Source of the DNA: Holacanthus passer
Taxonomy: Eukaryota; Chordata; Actinopteri; Pomacanthidae
DNA: 64,000 bases
Assembly: GCA_025331565.1 (NCBI GenBank)
Contig: JAFREQ010000040.1
Location: forward strand, 3,955,001 to 4,019,000
Reading direction: 5' to 3'
Shown one piece after another: positions 1 through 13,105 of the stretch (its first letter is position 1; each line of letters begins with the position of its first letter). The notes beneath the pieces were generated by a model. It saw nothing but the letters and a program-made list of their open reading frames with translations, had not been told where the DNA came from and made no database searches. The translations under genes were made by a program, and so were the position numbers.

Positions 1-1544
1 CTGTGTGCTTAAGGCAGAAGAAAACACAGCCGATGGTCAAAGAGCTATTTACAATGCGTAAAATAGCACTGCTTAAAAAAACCTTCAGGAATCTGTCAGG
101 CGTAAAATCTTAAGGATGAGGACTTTTAGTTTTGTAATTGTATCCTTTAAATAGCCTCAAAATGATGCAAGGCAAAGGGATCACAGTGAACTAGGTCCTG
201 ATGTGGCAACAATCTTGGAACGCTGAGAGCACTTCTCTGATTATTCTACTGCACATTGAATGGTGTATATTTCCTCACTCCAGTGCAGTCCTCAACCTTT
301 GCATTCTCTCTGAGCGACTTCATCTTTCCAAAGAGTGCTTATCCTCTTGTCTCTTCTCCAAAGCACTGCATTAGCTGGGACAGTAAGGCTCACTAGGGAC
401 AACAGAGAATGTTCTCTCGCCTCAAGGGGAGGAACAGGAAAAGGCACAGGAAAAGTAGTTTGACTGATGCCTCCGTCTAGCTGACTAATGAACAGTTCAG
501 CCCAGGTCAATCCATTACAACCGAAATCATTTAATTATTAATTACGGCCAATCTATAGGCAGTTAAGGACAAGTGACATTGTATGTTTAATGTGCGATAT
601 GGCTGGAGTTTTGGGGGGCTGGTTTAGGCTCGAGAGGTGTTGTAGCATTTTTGCTGTTAGCGTAAGTCAGCAAAGATCTGACGAGGGGGAAGAAAAGAAC
701 GAGGCTGTGATTGCTGCTGTTGATGAAAATGTAGGTGGTGTGAGCTCACAAACTCATTTGTGTGTACATAGATTAAGAAAGCTCTTCAGGTTAGGCACAC
801 GTTAGGTAGCACTGTGATGTAGCCAGGCTTTTTCTCAACCGACAAATTGTGTGTGTTTGGAAAAAGAGACGGGACACGAGAACATTTCAGTGTCAGATGT
901 TACCTAGTTAAACTCATTATAAAGAGGGTGACAAATACGCCAGATATCACTTAAACGGAATTTCATCACAGACTTCTGTAATGTGCCACTGCTTTTGTCT
1001 GTTTATCTCATTTTTTATATTCCCTATTTTGTTTATGTGTGGTCTGACTGCTTTTTTTAAAACATGTGTATGTTTATATTTATGTTTATTATGGAGTGTG
1101 TATACTGTGACATAAGCAAGATGTTTCTTATTAGATGGCTAATCGCTCACTGTGGTCTTCAGTGCTCATTCATCATTATCAGTCTCTCTAATTGTGTGTT
1201 TGTGCGGCTGTTTTTATACAGAAACAAACAACCAGCACAGTCATGAGAAGAGTTCTGGTCAAACAAATTTTTGTCTGCTTTGGTATTTGGCTCTGTTGTA
1301 CACAGAATTCAGAGCTGTGTTGCTGTGTGTGTGTGTGTGTGTGTGTCACTCATGACAGGTCCAGCCTCTACAGTAATGTGTGTGTGCATATGTGTATTGC
1401 CTGAGGCAGTTGCATGGGGTGAAGGGTTGAGTGAGTGGGGAGCAAAGCCGCCTGAGTGGTTTGCTTCATTAGGAAACAAAATATAAGCTTTCCGGGCCAT
1501 TAGGACTGACTTTAGATGCAAAAGCACATAAGACGACGACTCAC
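1..1544 (-). other. map2k5: map2k5 intron 19 (partial)
   Basis: Intron sequence downstream of exon 19, with a short TG microsatellite at 1324-1346. No coding exon of the kinase C-terminus was recognised. Confidence 0.7.
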
Positions 1545-1577
1545 CTCATCAACGATGCATTGCAGTAACTGGAGAGG
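1545..1577 (-). CDS. map2k5: map2k5 exon 19, 33-base micro-exon
   Basis: 33 bases between CAG and GTGAGT, encoding PLQLLQCIVDE (367-377), identical to human. This is the last map2k5 coding exon in the window. Nothing in 1-1544 matches the remaining C-terminal sequence. Confidence 0.93.
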
Positions 1578-4500
1578 CTGGAAGAGGAGAGACACAGGGA
1601 GATGAAAAAAACATGTTAGCCTACATGGAATTTCTTGGCAATAAGGAGAATCAATAGTGTGATAAAAAAAAGTATCTACTTAGATTAATCAAATGCAGTG
1701 AGCTCAGGCAAAGCCATCCTTCAGCTCCTGAATGTTTTTATTATTGCATAATGGCACCTAATGTAATACCGACGTTTTAAGCAGGATCTAATATTTCATT
1801 GCAAAAATGCAATTTGAGTGGTTTTTCAAATGAGAGAGCCAACCAAGAGTAACAGACTATAGTGTGGGAGACCTCCATTTCCTTTCCTCCTATTCCAGTG
1901 CAATAAAACTTACCATTAAAGATCCTTGGTTTTTCTGAATCTGTAGGGCAAGACAGAGAAGAAGGAACGAGGCAATATGTAATTAGCGTGTCATAATCAA
2001 GATGATGCACTTGGACACATTATGATCACTAGGAGAAAATTATTGCTTTCCTGTTGGCAATTTGTGAGTATGCGTTAACACCATTTACATAATGAAAACA
2101 CACAAATGTTAATGGCCTAGCTCTCATTTGTGGAGAATGGGGGTAAAAGATCCACTAATGCTAATTTTCAGAGTAGCACTTTATTCCTGCCCTCCAGGTT
2201 ATCTCGATGTGCTGGGATGTAGGATAACTGTTACAGACAGTAAGAGCAAGCTTTGTAATGAGCATGTTGAATGTGTCAATTTCACAGGTGCCACACTGAC
2301 AATAAACAGACCAGGACATGGTAGGCTACCTACATACATGGTGACAATAAGGTTACAGGTACCATTTGTTGGATGAGGCAAAACTGGAAAAAGTGATTGC
2401 AGAGTCGATCTTTGAAGATGTGGGAAAAAACCCCCAAACATATAATTTGTGTTGTGCTTGAAAATCTGGCAACAAAATATAAAACAGACATACAAGATAT
2501 TCATTACTCCTCTGGCTTGCTAAGTGTACCTCCTATGGTCCTGAACAAAAAATAAGAAATTACTGAGTCCTTAAAAATATGATCTAGAATAGGAACTTTT
2601 AATTTGGAAGATCTAAACACTAAGATAAAGTCTTTACATGTCTGACGGTGTAGTGAAACGACAAAAACTATTTAGTTTTCCTATTTAAACTCCCAGGACT
2701 GAATTCATCAGTGCAATAAGTTATAATGTCTAAAAAGCCAAATTTATAACTTCACCATATAGACTAAATGATATAAGTCCTGAAACCTCGGCTCAGCTAA
2801 ATGTCTAATAATGTTTGGTAAATAAACTGCTCATTTCTTCAGGTCTTTTGACAGTGCATTAGAGCACTTATTGATTCACTCAATTAAATACAGGTTTTCA
2901 CACTCTGCAAATACCAAGAGACTCCTAAACTGCCTCTATATCCAGTTTTGCCTGATTCAGACACATTAAAGGCAACTATGGAAAATTAATTTGTTCAGAA
3001 ATAATTACTAGGACAAAATTGCGTGCTGCTCCAGGGGTTGAAATTGGATAGTGGGAGACTAACTTATTCAAGCATAATTGAGCACTTATTCTTCTTGTAC
3101 TAGGTAACTTGACCACATATCAAAAAGAGTGTTTTAATAATCCTTATCTTTCCCTCTTAACAGCCTCTCATCAATGTGGGCTGATTATCTGGTAGACATA
3201 TCATTATGTGCGTGTCCGTCCCGAGGGTAAGCATTGTTTAATATGACATTTATACTTAAAAAAGACTTTCCAATCATATGTTTCTTCAAATTTTCTTCTG
3301 ATACCTGATCTAAGAAGACCAAACAAATTGATGTTTGACCAGCAGGGGTGTGCACAAACAGAGTGTATATAGCTGTGGGTATGCGTGTATATATCTCTGA
3401 ATGACGACTGCAGTTGTGTCGAACATCAGCTTCTTGTTCCCCCGAGCTTGTGGTACAAGACATTCGAGTGGCTTTGTGACGATTTGTGAGCCACATCAAG
3501 TTTTATTCATTATTTGAAAATATCTCAGCATGAAAATTAGAAGTCACAAATTCAATTTTTAGATGTCAAATGATTTCTGTTCCTTTCAAGAGCGACTCAA
3601 TAAACAGTCCTAAAAGAGATGGCTGTTTCCCTCCTTAAGGATTTCAAAGATATTTCTTCAAGGGTAAAGAATCAGAAAACTGTTACAATACTCTCCCTTT
3701 TTGATCAAAACTGTCAATTTCAACAAAGCTTTATAAGCATGTTTTGTGAGCAAGTGGGCAGTTCCACCGTGGCACCGCGGGAACATCACCATAAGAAGAG
3801 GAAAAATAGTGAGTGGACCTTTTCTCTGTTTTTTTTCTTTATTGTTATGTCAACAACAACTAAATCACTCTGTTTGTCTGACATGTGCGACCCTGAAAAT
3901 ATATGCTGTTAAAAATCATCCAACAACTGCAGATCTTCTCTGATCCCCTCCAAACTGACAACCTTTCATCCTTAGCCAAAAGCTTCAATACTGCGATATA
4001 ACTTAGATTCAAAAATGTGGTGAATTTAGATTTGCATCACCTGCTTGATTAGCGATCGAGTTAAGCTCTATCAAGTCAACATATTAATGATTAATCAGCT
4101 GCATAGATGAGGCAAATAGATGATGACATTGTGCATTAATAAAAAATGTTCAATCTAAAGCCTAAAAAGGAAGCCTAATACACTGAAATAACATTTTAAC
4201 CAATTTGTTAATGGAGGGCCAAGCAAACTTTTGGAGGGTGCAGGGTACTGATAAATTACAGCAAACATTGTTTACAACACACATACAGTACTACAGTGCC
4301 ACTTCCTTTCCACTTCGTTTGAAATGAAAAAACAAAGTAACAAAGGGAAAGCGTCTATGTTGTTTTTGATGGATGCAGTGATGTGTAATGGAAGCTCCTG
4401 AAACATACACACAAAAAAACTGACATGATATTTCATCCAGAAATTCATCCAAATTTGAGAGAATATGTCAAAATAAAGAAAAACAAAAACAACCACAGAG

Positions 4501-7500
4501 CAAACAAAAACACAACAAATCAATCAGAAGCAATAGTGCTGGCGGCTGTATACACATCACATCAGGTCTGGTGTCTTCAAAGACTTTCAGAGCGAGCCGT
4601 GCAAAAACTCCATTAACTCCTGACAAAGGATGCAAATGAATCCCGACATGTGGTGAAGTGGAATTAAAGAGACCATCTCTAATCATGACAAACATGAGGT
4701 GACGATTCCACTGTGCGTGCATACACATACACTCACACAACAGAACGAATGAAACATAATGCATCAACTAAACATCTGCAAATGAAAGCAATTGACAAGC
4801 ACACATGCAAAGGGTGAACAAAACACCCCAAACAATGTTAAAATTGGCTTTTCAAAAGTCAAAAGCATGAACGCCTCAAAGCCAAATTCAACTTGAACAA
4901 CTTATCTTCCACTGGTCTACAGTGGAAACTCAGATGCCACTGACTCTCTTCCAATTTCTCTGTCTTTCATCTTCTCCAACTTCTCCCTCAGCCTGTACTA
5001 AAATGTTCTCTGTGAAGTGTAGCAGGGGGTTTTGCACAGACAGCTGTGCCAGCGTCTGCAAAAATGACAGCTTAGGCCCGAGGACTTTGGCTGGCTGCGC
5101 CTGACGAGCTGAATCTGAGCACTCTCGCCGCACCGCTCTGCTACAGCCTGCAGGTGAACTGTCTGCAGTACCATATGGAGTTAGGGGAAAATTAACACTG
5201 AGATGAGGAACGCTGCGTGACAGTGGAAAGCCTAAACTATAAACTGAGGGGTTTCTAATATTTTGTCTACTCCATTTATATCAATGAGAGTAGATTAAAC
5301 TACCATTCAGTTGCAAAAATAAACTTGCAATTAACATGATAATGGAAGCATTAAATGAAGGAACCACACTCTAAAATCAGACACACCCAAGGCTGTAGTT
5401 AAACACACACTCTGCACATGCAGACACACAGATTGATCATCGTGTGACACATACACCTTAAACACAATAACTCTCACAAAGGTTTGCATGAGCTTTTGAT
5501 CATATCTGAAGAATTAATGATCAGCAAAGAAAAAGAGTGAACAGCTACATCACAACTGTGGTCTCAGAGATGACTGTTCATCGCAGAATGATACAAGTAG
5601 GTGCTGAATTAATTCTTGTAAAAACACACTTGTGTTTCTCACAGCACATAATTAATAACATTAATAGGATAACATCTTCAAACAGAGGAGACTGACATTA
5701 ACATCCAAAACACCTCGAGTATGGCCTAAAAGAAATCTTAGTTCATTTTCATGATGAAGATTTTTAAACTCATTCACCTCCAATATTTAGTAAATGGAAG
5801 GACGGTTGCCCTTCTGAAAGGAAGCAGTCACTTAGCCAATCCCTGGACAGACAGCACAGTGGTTACATCACACTCTGCTTCTTTAATCAACCACAATGCA
5901 GTTTCATTTAACTGACAGAGCAGTCCAAGTGTTGCATACATTAAGCCCGCAGGAAAATCACAGAAAATGATCAAAGGTGCCAAAATGCAGAACACTGACG
6001 AGACCTTTTTTTCCATTTTTTCCCCATTAATCAAATCGTACATGAGCTGTCCATGGCTTACTTGTTACTGTAGAAATGAAAAATAATTCCTTTCTATAAC
6101 GTAAGTAAGTTTCACACCATCACGAAGGAGAAACTCTCGTCCCGTTTTACATTTCGTGTAGGCGGGCAGCCAGGAGGTAACCTGAGGTAACCAGATTTAG
6201 ATTGCTCAGCTAGGGATTAGTGAGATAAACCCATCTTAAAGGGCTAATTAAGACTTGATGGGATTGGGAAGTCACTTCTGTGGTCGGCAATTACATTTGA
6301 GCAGGATTTTAACTTAGTGTAATGAGGGGAAAAAAATGAACCCAAACAGAACATTTATACATTTAAAGTAAATACTGAACAACTAATTGAACAACTAGAA
6401 AGTAATACAGAGAGAAAATTATATTTTGAGGTCAAAAGACATCTTAATCTTATTCAGGACCATGAATTATAATTAATGCCTCATGTAATAGAACAAAATT
6501 TTTAAAAATTATTTGGCAAAAGTGCAGCACTAGAAAACCTCATCATATGAAAAATTTACTCAGGATAATATTTAAAAATAAATAAATATTTTTAAAAATC
6601 ATCTTATCAAATAATTACTTACTTACTACAAATCAAATTAACAAAATGAATGATCCAAAATTGTTAGAAAATCTGATATGAAAAAAAGCTATTTGCAGGA
6701 CAAACACTCAACCACTGAGGACACTTACTGTAAACTAACAGCTAAAATCAGTTCACATCTGCTACCTTAAAAAAATATGATAAATATAAAGATTTAAAAT
6801 GAAAACAATTAGCAGTGAAAATGACTCACCTGTGGATAGGGGAACATGCCTAGTGCCAACTGTGAAGAGAAGAAAGTAATAATCAGTGTTATTATTCTAT
6901 ATTCTTAGATTCGTCTTTCGACATTACATATTTTACCCACCCCCCTAACAGATGCTGTGTGGGTGTGTGTACAGTATATATTCTTGACAATATAATGCAG
7001 TCCATGATAACAACATAAGAAATGATGGCCTTAAAAGGGACCTCAGTGTTGAGTCATCACATCTGACAAATTATTATTTTTCACAAAAGCAGAATTTGGC
7101 TGCTGGACTGAACTCCATTAGACTACACAGGTACTCATGATAATGTATGAATCATGAAGGTATACATGTATTTCCATTGTAAGTGTCTTAATGGCATGGA
7201 ATTCAAGTGTAGACACAGAGGGAAAATGCTGCTAAAGCCACTGAAGCATGCAGAGACTTGAGACTTTCTGTCTTTGAGGTAAGCTTAGTGGCCACCTGCT
7301 GATAACACTTCCTCATCAAACAACATCAGCTATTAGTTAATAACCCCCCCACGATTACCACCTGCAGAGAACAAAATAGAGGGATAAAGTGAAGGAGGAC
7401 AGGATTGTGGGACGGCCGTATGTAATGTGTGTTATTTTGGCTGGGGGGCTGGGAGACAGCTCTCCCTGACATTTGGCAGTTCACTTGGGGTGGGCATTTT

Positions 7501-8705
7501 TCATCTTGGTCAAGGGCAGCTTATTGGCGACATTACGTTATTAAAACGTCAAAATGCTCACCGTCTTTCCTTGAACATAAATAGACCAACTAGTAGGCTA
7601 AAGATCAATCCAAATTGAGTGGGAGTGCAAGCCATTTCATTTAGCTTAATGCACACATCCACAGCTAGAAATAAAGAGAACAGGGCCAGGGGGGTCCCCT
7701 GCTATAAACTCTATCTTTATCACACAAAGATCATGTCAATAATTTTGATATGGCTCCTTCCCTGTGAACTCATCAATTATTGTTATAACTGTAATGATAT
7801 TAAACGCTATTGACAAACAAAGGCGAGGCAGAAGCCCAAATCATTTGTTATACTGCAGAGGGAGAGCTGTGGACAGAAACAGATGGAGAATCAATAACGT
7901 CAGTGGGAGGACAAGAGACCAGGGAAGTGTAATACTGAAATTAAAATGTTGTTTGAAAACGCAGGGTGTCAGTCAAGCGCTCGATCAATGCTACTGGGAG
8001 AGATGAACAGAGATAATGATGCACATGTACACATAAACGCATATGCATCATACAGTATTGCTGCTCAGTGGATGAGCAGTCTAAAGACATTCAATTTCAA
8101 GTGTATGATACCCAATTGTTTGATTACAAAAGAAATACATTTCCCACACTTCTCTCTGTATACAAATGCCAGGTATAGCATAGGGCCATTCACACACACT
8201 TGTACCTCCATGAAAGAGATTCCCACGCTCCAGACATCTGCGTGGATACCGTACTGTTCTCCTGATATCCTTTCTGGCTGTGGACCAAAAACAAACATAA
8301 AAAAAAACTGTAGGGACAAAGTTTGGGGCTCTGGTTCCTGTATTAACTCATATCTTCACTAATTATTGTATTTGTCATGAAACTGCACTGAAAGGACTCA
8401 CTCACCGCCATGTATGCGTTAGTTCCCACGTACGTTTTGGCAATAGAGTTCACCAACTGCAAATGAAATTAATGAACAGTGGATAAGCAAATAATTACGC
8501 ACATCAGTATAAAATCAGACTATTCAACTGACTGTAATACACCTTAACCTGTTTAAATAACTTTTAGGAGTCATTACTTCATTGTCCTATATTAGGGAAC
8601 AGGGACAGGAGCTAGACCTAACTTACATTATCTACATCTATTGACATGTCAGGTTGATATTTTGGGCTCACACAAGGGAACAGTAAGACAAGGAGACATT
8701 AGTGA

Positions 8706-8749
<44 letters not shown>

Positions 8750-9155
8750 ATACAATGGCACATGCCATCAATGACAGGACTGTGATAATGAGTGTCTGTT
8801 CCCTTATGGCTGTTTTTTTTTTTTTTTTTTTTTGAGCATGCCCTACAGTGAGAGAGGGGGAGGGAGAGTGTATATGTGTGACAGAGAGATAAACAGAAAA
8901 ATAGAGTTAAAAAGACAGAGGACAAGTCAATGCTGCAAGTGTTACACATACAGGGTGTAAAATTCACCTTGGAGCCTCCAAGGAAGTGGAGGTTAAAAAT
9001 GAATAACAATTTGCAACAGAAAGGATGGAGTGTGTGTGTGTGTGTTGAAAAAGGGAGAAAGAGTCCTCAGGGTTGATGTTTTGGGGAACGCTGAAGGTCT
9101 GTCCCTGATGATTACATTATAAATACACACTGCCACACAGACACACAGACATGCG

Positions 9156-9199
<44 letters not shown>

Positions 9200-9429
9200 G
9201 ACTAGGCTATTGTCCGCCACCCACGCTTTCCCCACATCTACTGAATACATTTCAATGAGGCTTTGCCGTTGTGTGTGCGGGTCATAATTATAACAAGTGA
9301 TTTTTTTGGAGGCTGCAGAACAATGGAGGTGGGGGTGAAAGTTAATGTGAGAGGAAGACCCCTGGGACAGCGCTGATGTTTTGAGTTGGAAATGAATGCA
9401 GTGATTGACAGGTTGACCATATGCACATG

Positions 9430-9460
<31 letters not shown>

Positions 9461-12400
9461 ACAGATTGCACAGGACTGTGGTGATGCAGCTATAGACAAT
9501 TGTTTTTCTTCTCTCTTCCATCCTTTCTCTCTCCATCTCTCTCTATCACGCTCACGCAAACAAATCAGTGTACCTGTGTGCTGACACCAAAGTCACAGAG
9601 CTTTACTTGTCCCCGGGTGTTCACCAGCATATTGGAAGGCTTGACATCTGCGGAGACAAACTGCTTGATAGAACTGCAACATCAGCACTCTGTAGCTTGT
9701 CTTTATCAACTCTGCTCTTTTTATAATAACACAGAGCCTGCGCACTACCTTACTCACCTCTGTGAAGTATCTTCAGGCTCCACAGATATGTCAGGCCTTT
9801 GACTACCTACACACACCAACAAAAGAGAGAATCTATTAATTTCAACATCATTCAAGGTTTAACAAGCACGCATGGTCAAATTTTTAATGAACTTGGTTGA
9901 TGTGGAGCTGTTATATGCAGCTGAACTATACAAACTGAACTGTTTACACCTCACAAACTGGCTATCATGACACATGTCACTGAGGTGGTCAGTAAACTCC
10001 TAAGAGGTCGGGGGTCAGATAAGATTCTCCCTGAAATGCTAAAAGGTTTGGATACTGCTGTGCTGTTGTGGTTCACATATGTCTCTAATGTTGTATTGCT
10101 GTAGTAGTAACACTGTAAATTTTGTCTTGGGTGTGGTGAAATTACAGACTGGAACATAATTGAGGCATCATAGAAATTTGTTATTCGGTCCACAGCAGTG
10201 TGTCTTGGCTCTACTTTTGTTCATGGTTTTATTGGCAGGACAGTGTTCATTTCGGTGACCTTAGGGCTGCATCTCTTTGTCATTTATACTTGATGTTGTC
10301 CTATTGGTTTCCCGTGACTGTGACCACGGTGGCCTCCAATTGTGACACGATAACTCTCTCTACCAAGAATTCCTCTATTTGGGGCAGGTGCTTCTACTCA
10401 CTCAACCCAGCTGAGAGGGAGAACCTATCTCAAGTAGAGGAATGCAGCTATCCTTGAATCTTTAATAACAGGAAAAAGGATCTTAAAAAATAATACAATT
10501 TAGATGTATCAGCTGCACAAGTTCTGACTTTGTGTCAGACTGTGGTGGCAAAGGGAGAGCTGAATTGCTCTCAAGCTCTCAATTTGCTGTTCCAGTCCTC
10601 AGGTACTGGTCGCAAGCTTTGGGTAGACTGCTAAATAATAAGACTGCATACAAGCAAGCAGGAATCTTTCTCTATAGGATGAAGTGAAGAGATAAGTAAC
10701 TAAGGAGGACCTCAGTATTGAGATGCAGCTCCTTTGCATTGAAAGAAATTCATTGACTTTGTTAGGGAATGTAGTAAGGATGCCTCCTTGATGTATCTAC
10801 TTGGTGGTGGTATGTACACAACTGAGAGGAGACACCAGGGTAAAGGACAAACTGGCAGGTGCAATATATTTTGGCAAAGTCGGGGGGAGAAGAGAGGCAC
10901 TTGTTTTTTGCATTTGTGCAGTCCTAACATATGGCTCCACCCGCCTAGCCAGATACATACAACAGCCATATAATCATTATATTTTTGTTTTAAGTATTAC
11001 TCATCTCCCAATGTGTAATATTGCTTTTGGTGATTTTTTTAATTTCTGGGATGTGAGAGCTGATCATCCACCTCTGATGCACAAGATAAATTAAGGAAGC
11101 ACAAAAGCTCTCTGAAGTCCTGCTGCCTCAAAAGGTGGTGGTGGTGGTGAGAGCAACAACTGCAGTGTGCAGCTTCGCTCACACCCTCTTGGGTGCTTTT
11201 CCTTCTGTGATCATTAACAACTGTGACAGTGGAAAGGAGGGAAAGCTGTGAATTAGAATTAACACTGACTAAATAGCTGTCATTGTTTGATTACGGACAA
11301 AGTTAAAGGGGGGAGACAGAAAAGAGGAGGTGGAGACAGGGGAAGGATAATGAGTGTGGAAAAGAGACATGTATTTATCAACATCAAGGCCATTTCTATC
11401 AAAATGCTAGTTTTAAGTGAGAGTAGAAAGGGAGGGAGAAGGGGAGAGAGGGGAGGATAAGGGGAAAACAACGCTGACTTTGTCCGTCACTTTACCAAAT
11501 AGAAGCTAATTGAAAAATTCACACCTGTGGTTCTCTTTTATATCATTAATAAAATGAGTTCGCTCCTCAGAACTCTTCTGTATCCAACAAACAAATAACA
11601 GGCCACGCTGAAAACTGTGACTGCCGGGCACACATGGGCGATCACACTCTAACAGATTACACACTTAAATAAATGTTTCTAAAAACTCCAGAACACACCT
11701 CTTGATTCAAATGTTCTTTACTCAGTAACCAAAGTACCATTGAGGAGATTTTGAGTATTTCATGACTTACTGCCACTGCGATTCTCCCCAGCACATGCTC
11801 TGGAATTCTTTTGTACACGTCCAGAGAACCACCTGCAAAAGACAACATATTCATTTTCATTCAGGCAATGATATAGTGACATATTTTGTACAGTTTCTAA
11901 ACTTTAAAAAATGTCTGATGGCCTTTTTTTTGCTCAATACAAAGCCAAATTCACATTGGCCATGCAGGTTGTAAAATCCTACACCTATCCAAACAACTGG
12001 CAAAAAACTGTTGCTTGCAATTCCAGATCCAATATTTCCCACAACGGTTTCTAGCCCAAACTGGCACCCTTGCCAAGAAGGAACTATTTTACCTCTGGAA
12101 ATTCACACAAATATTGAAAAATATTTCATAGTAAAGATGAGCACTCCTGAATGCAGAGGCAGAACTCCCAAATTTGAATGACTACACATGTACTGTGTGA
12201 CTGTCTAAACCTAAACACATCAAAAATGTTCACAGAAACTGAGAAAAAGAGGACTTTGTATTCATTTGACATTCATCATATCAATAAAACAAGATCACAA
12301 AATTACTGACGTTTCCTCATGCAGCCCAATTTTCCTAAAACTGTAACATCTTGTTTGCAGTAAGAAGTACAACTGCAAAAGACTGATCAAAGAAAAGTTT

Positions 12401-13062
12401 CATGAAGTAAAGAGTGCTGAGAGGTTAGACAGACTTTGTTGACAAGCTGGCAAATGTGTGAAACAGGGGAATCACTGCATTAACACACACTTGGACAAAC
12501 ACACACACACCTAAAAACATACGGTCCCCTATCTCACACCAATCTAGACACACACATACAAACGCACCTACAAATGCACTTAAGTCAAGAATTATCACAC
12601 CCTTGTAGCTTTTAGCACACAGGCATGCTAAGCAGCTCACAGCGATAAGACGTTCTCTTGATCTGCAGAAGTGTAAATGGATACACAGTAGAGAGACAGA
12701 TCGCAGTTGTCCGAAGTCTCTTCTACACAGCTGTGGCGAGCAAAGAAAAAACATGCAATCTACTGGCATCAGCCGCAAAGAAACTCACCGTCCATAAATT
12801 CTGTGCATATGGATATCCTGTTCTCTACAAAAAAGGCACTGAAGAAAGTGATGATGTAGGGTGAATCACACTGTAATCAAGAGAAGAGACAATGTGATTG
12901 TTAAAGAACATGCCAAAAAACTAATCTGCGATACAAAAGAATTTGTTTATAGATTATCTTCATTATGAATTTGAGCAAGAAGTGATCATGTGATCAGGAC
13001 TTGAAGTGCAAAAATACAACAAAGGCGCATGCACGCACACGCACGCACGCACACGCACACGC

Positions 13063-13105
<43 letters not shown>

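Larger units (their letters stand above)
8457..9573 (-). other. map2k5: map2k5 intron 14 with several microsatellites
   Basis: 1.1-kb intron dominated by simple repeats: TG at 8709-8748, 21 T at 8813-8833, GC/AC at 9152-9197 and AC at 9430-9454. The long open frames here are repeat translations. Confidence 0.8.

Noticed and set aside
1..1544. Remaining C-terminal exons of map2k5
   Set aside because: No match to the expected kinase C-lobe end on the minus strand; they must lie beyond the window.
7946..8362. 138-residue open frame on the plus strand
   Set aside because: Antisense to map2k5 exon 16; its length is partly a by-product of constraint on the real exon.
8993..9559. 188-residue open frame on the minus strand
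   Set aside because: It runs through two CA/GT microsatellites, giving Cys-Val runs, and lies wholly in map2k5 intron 14.
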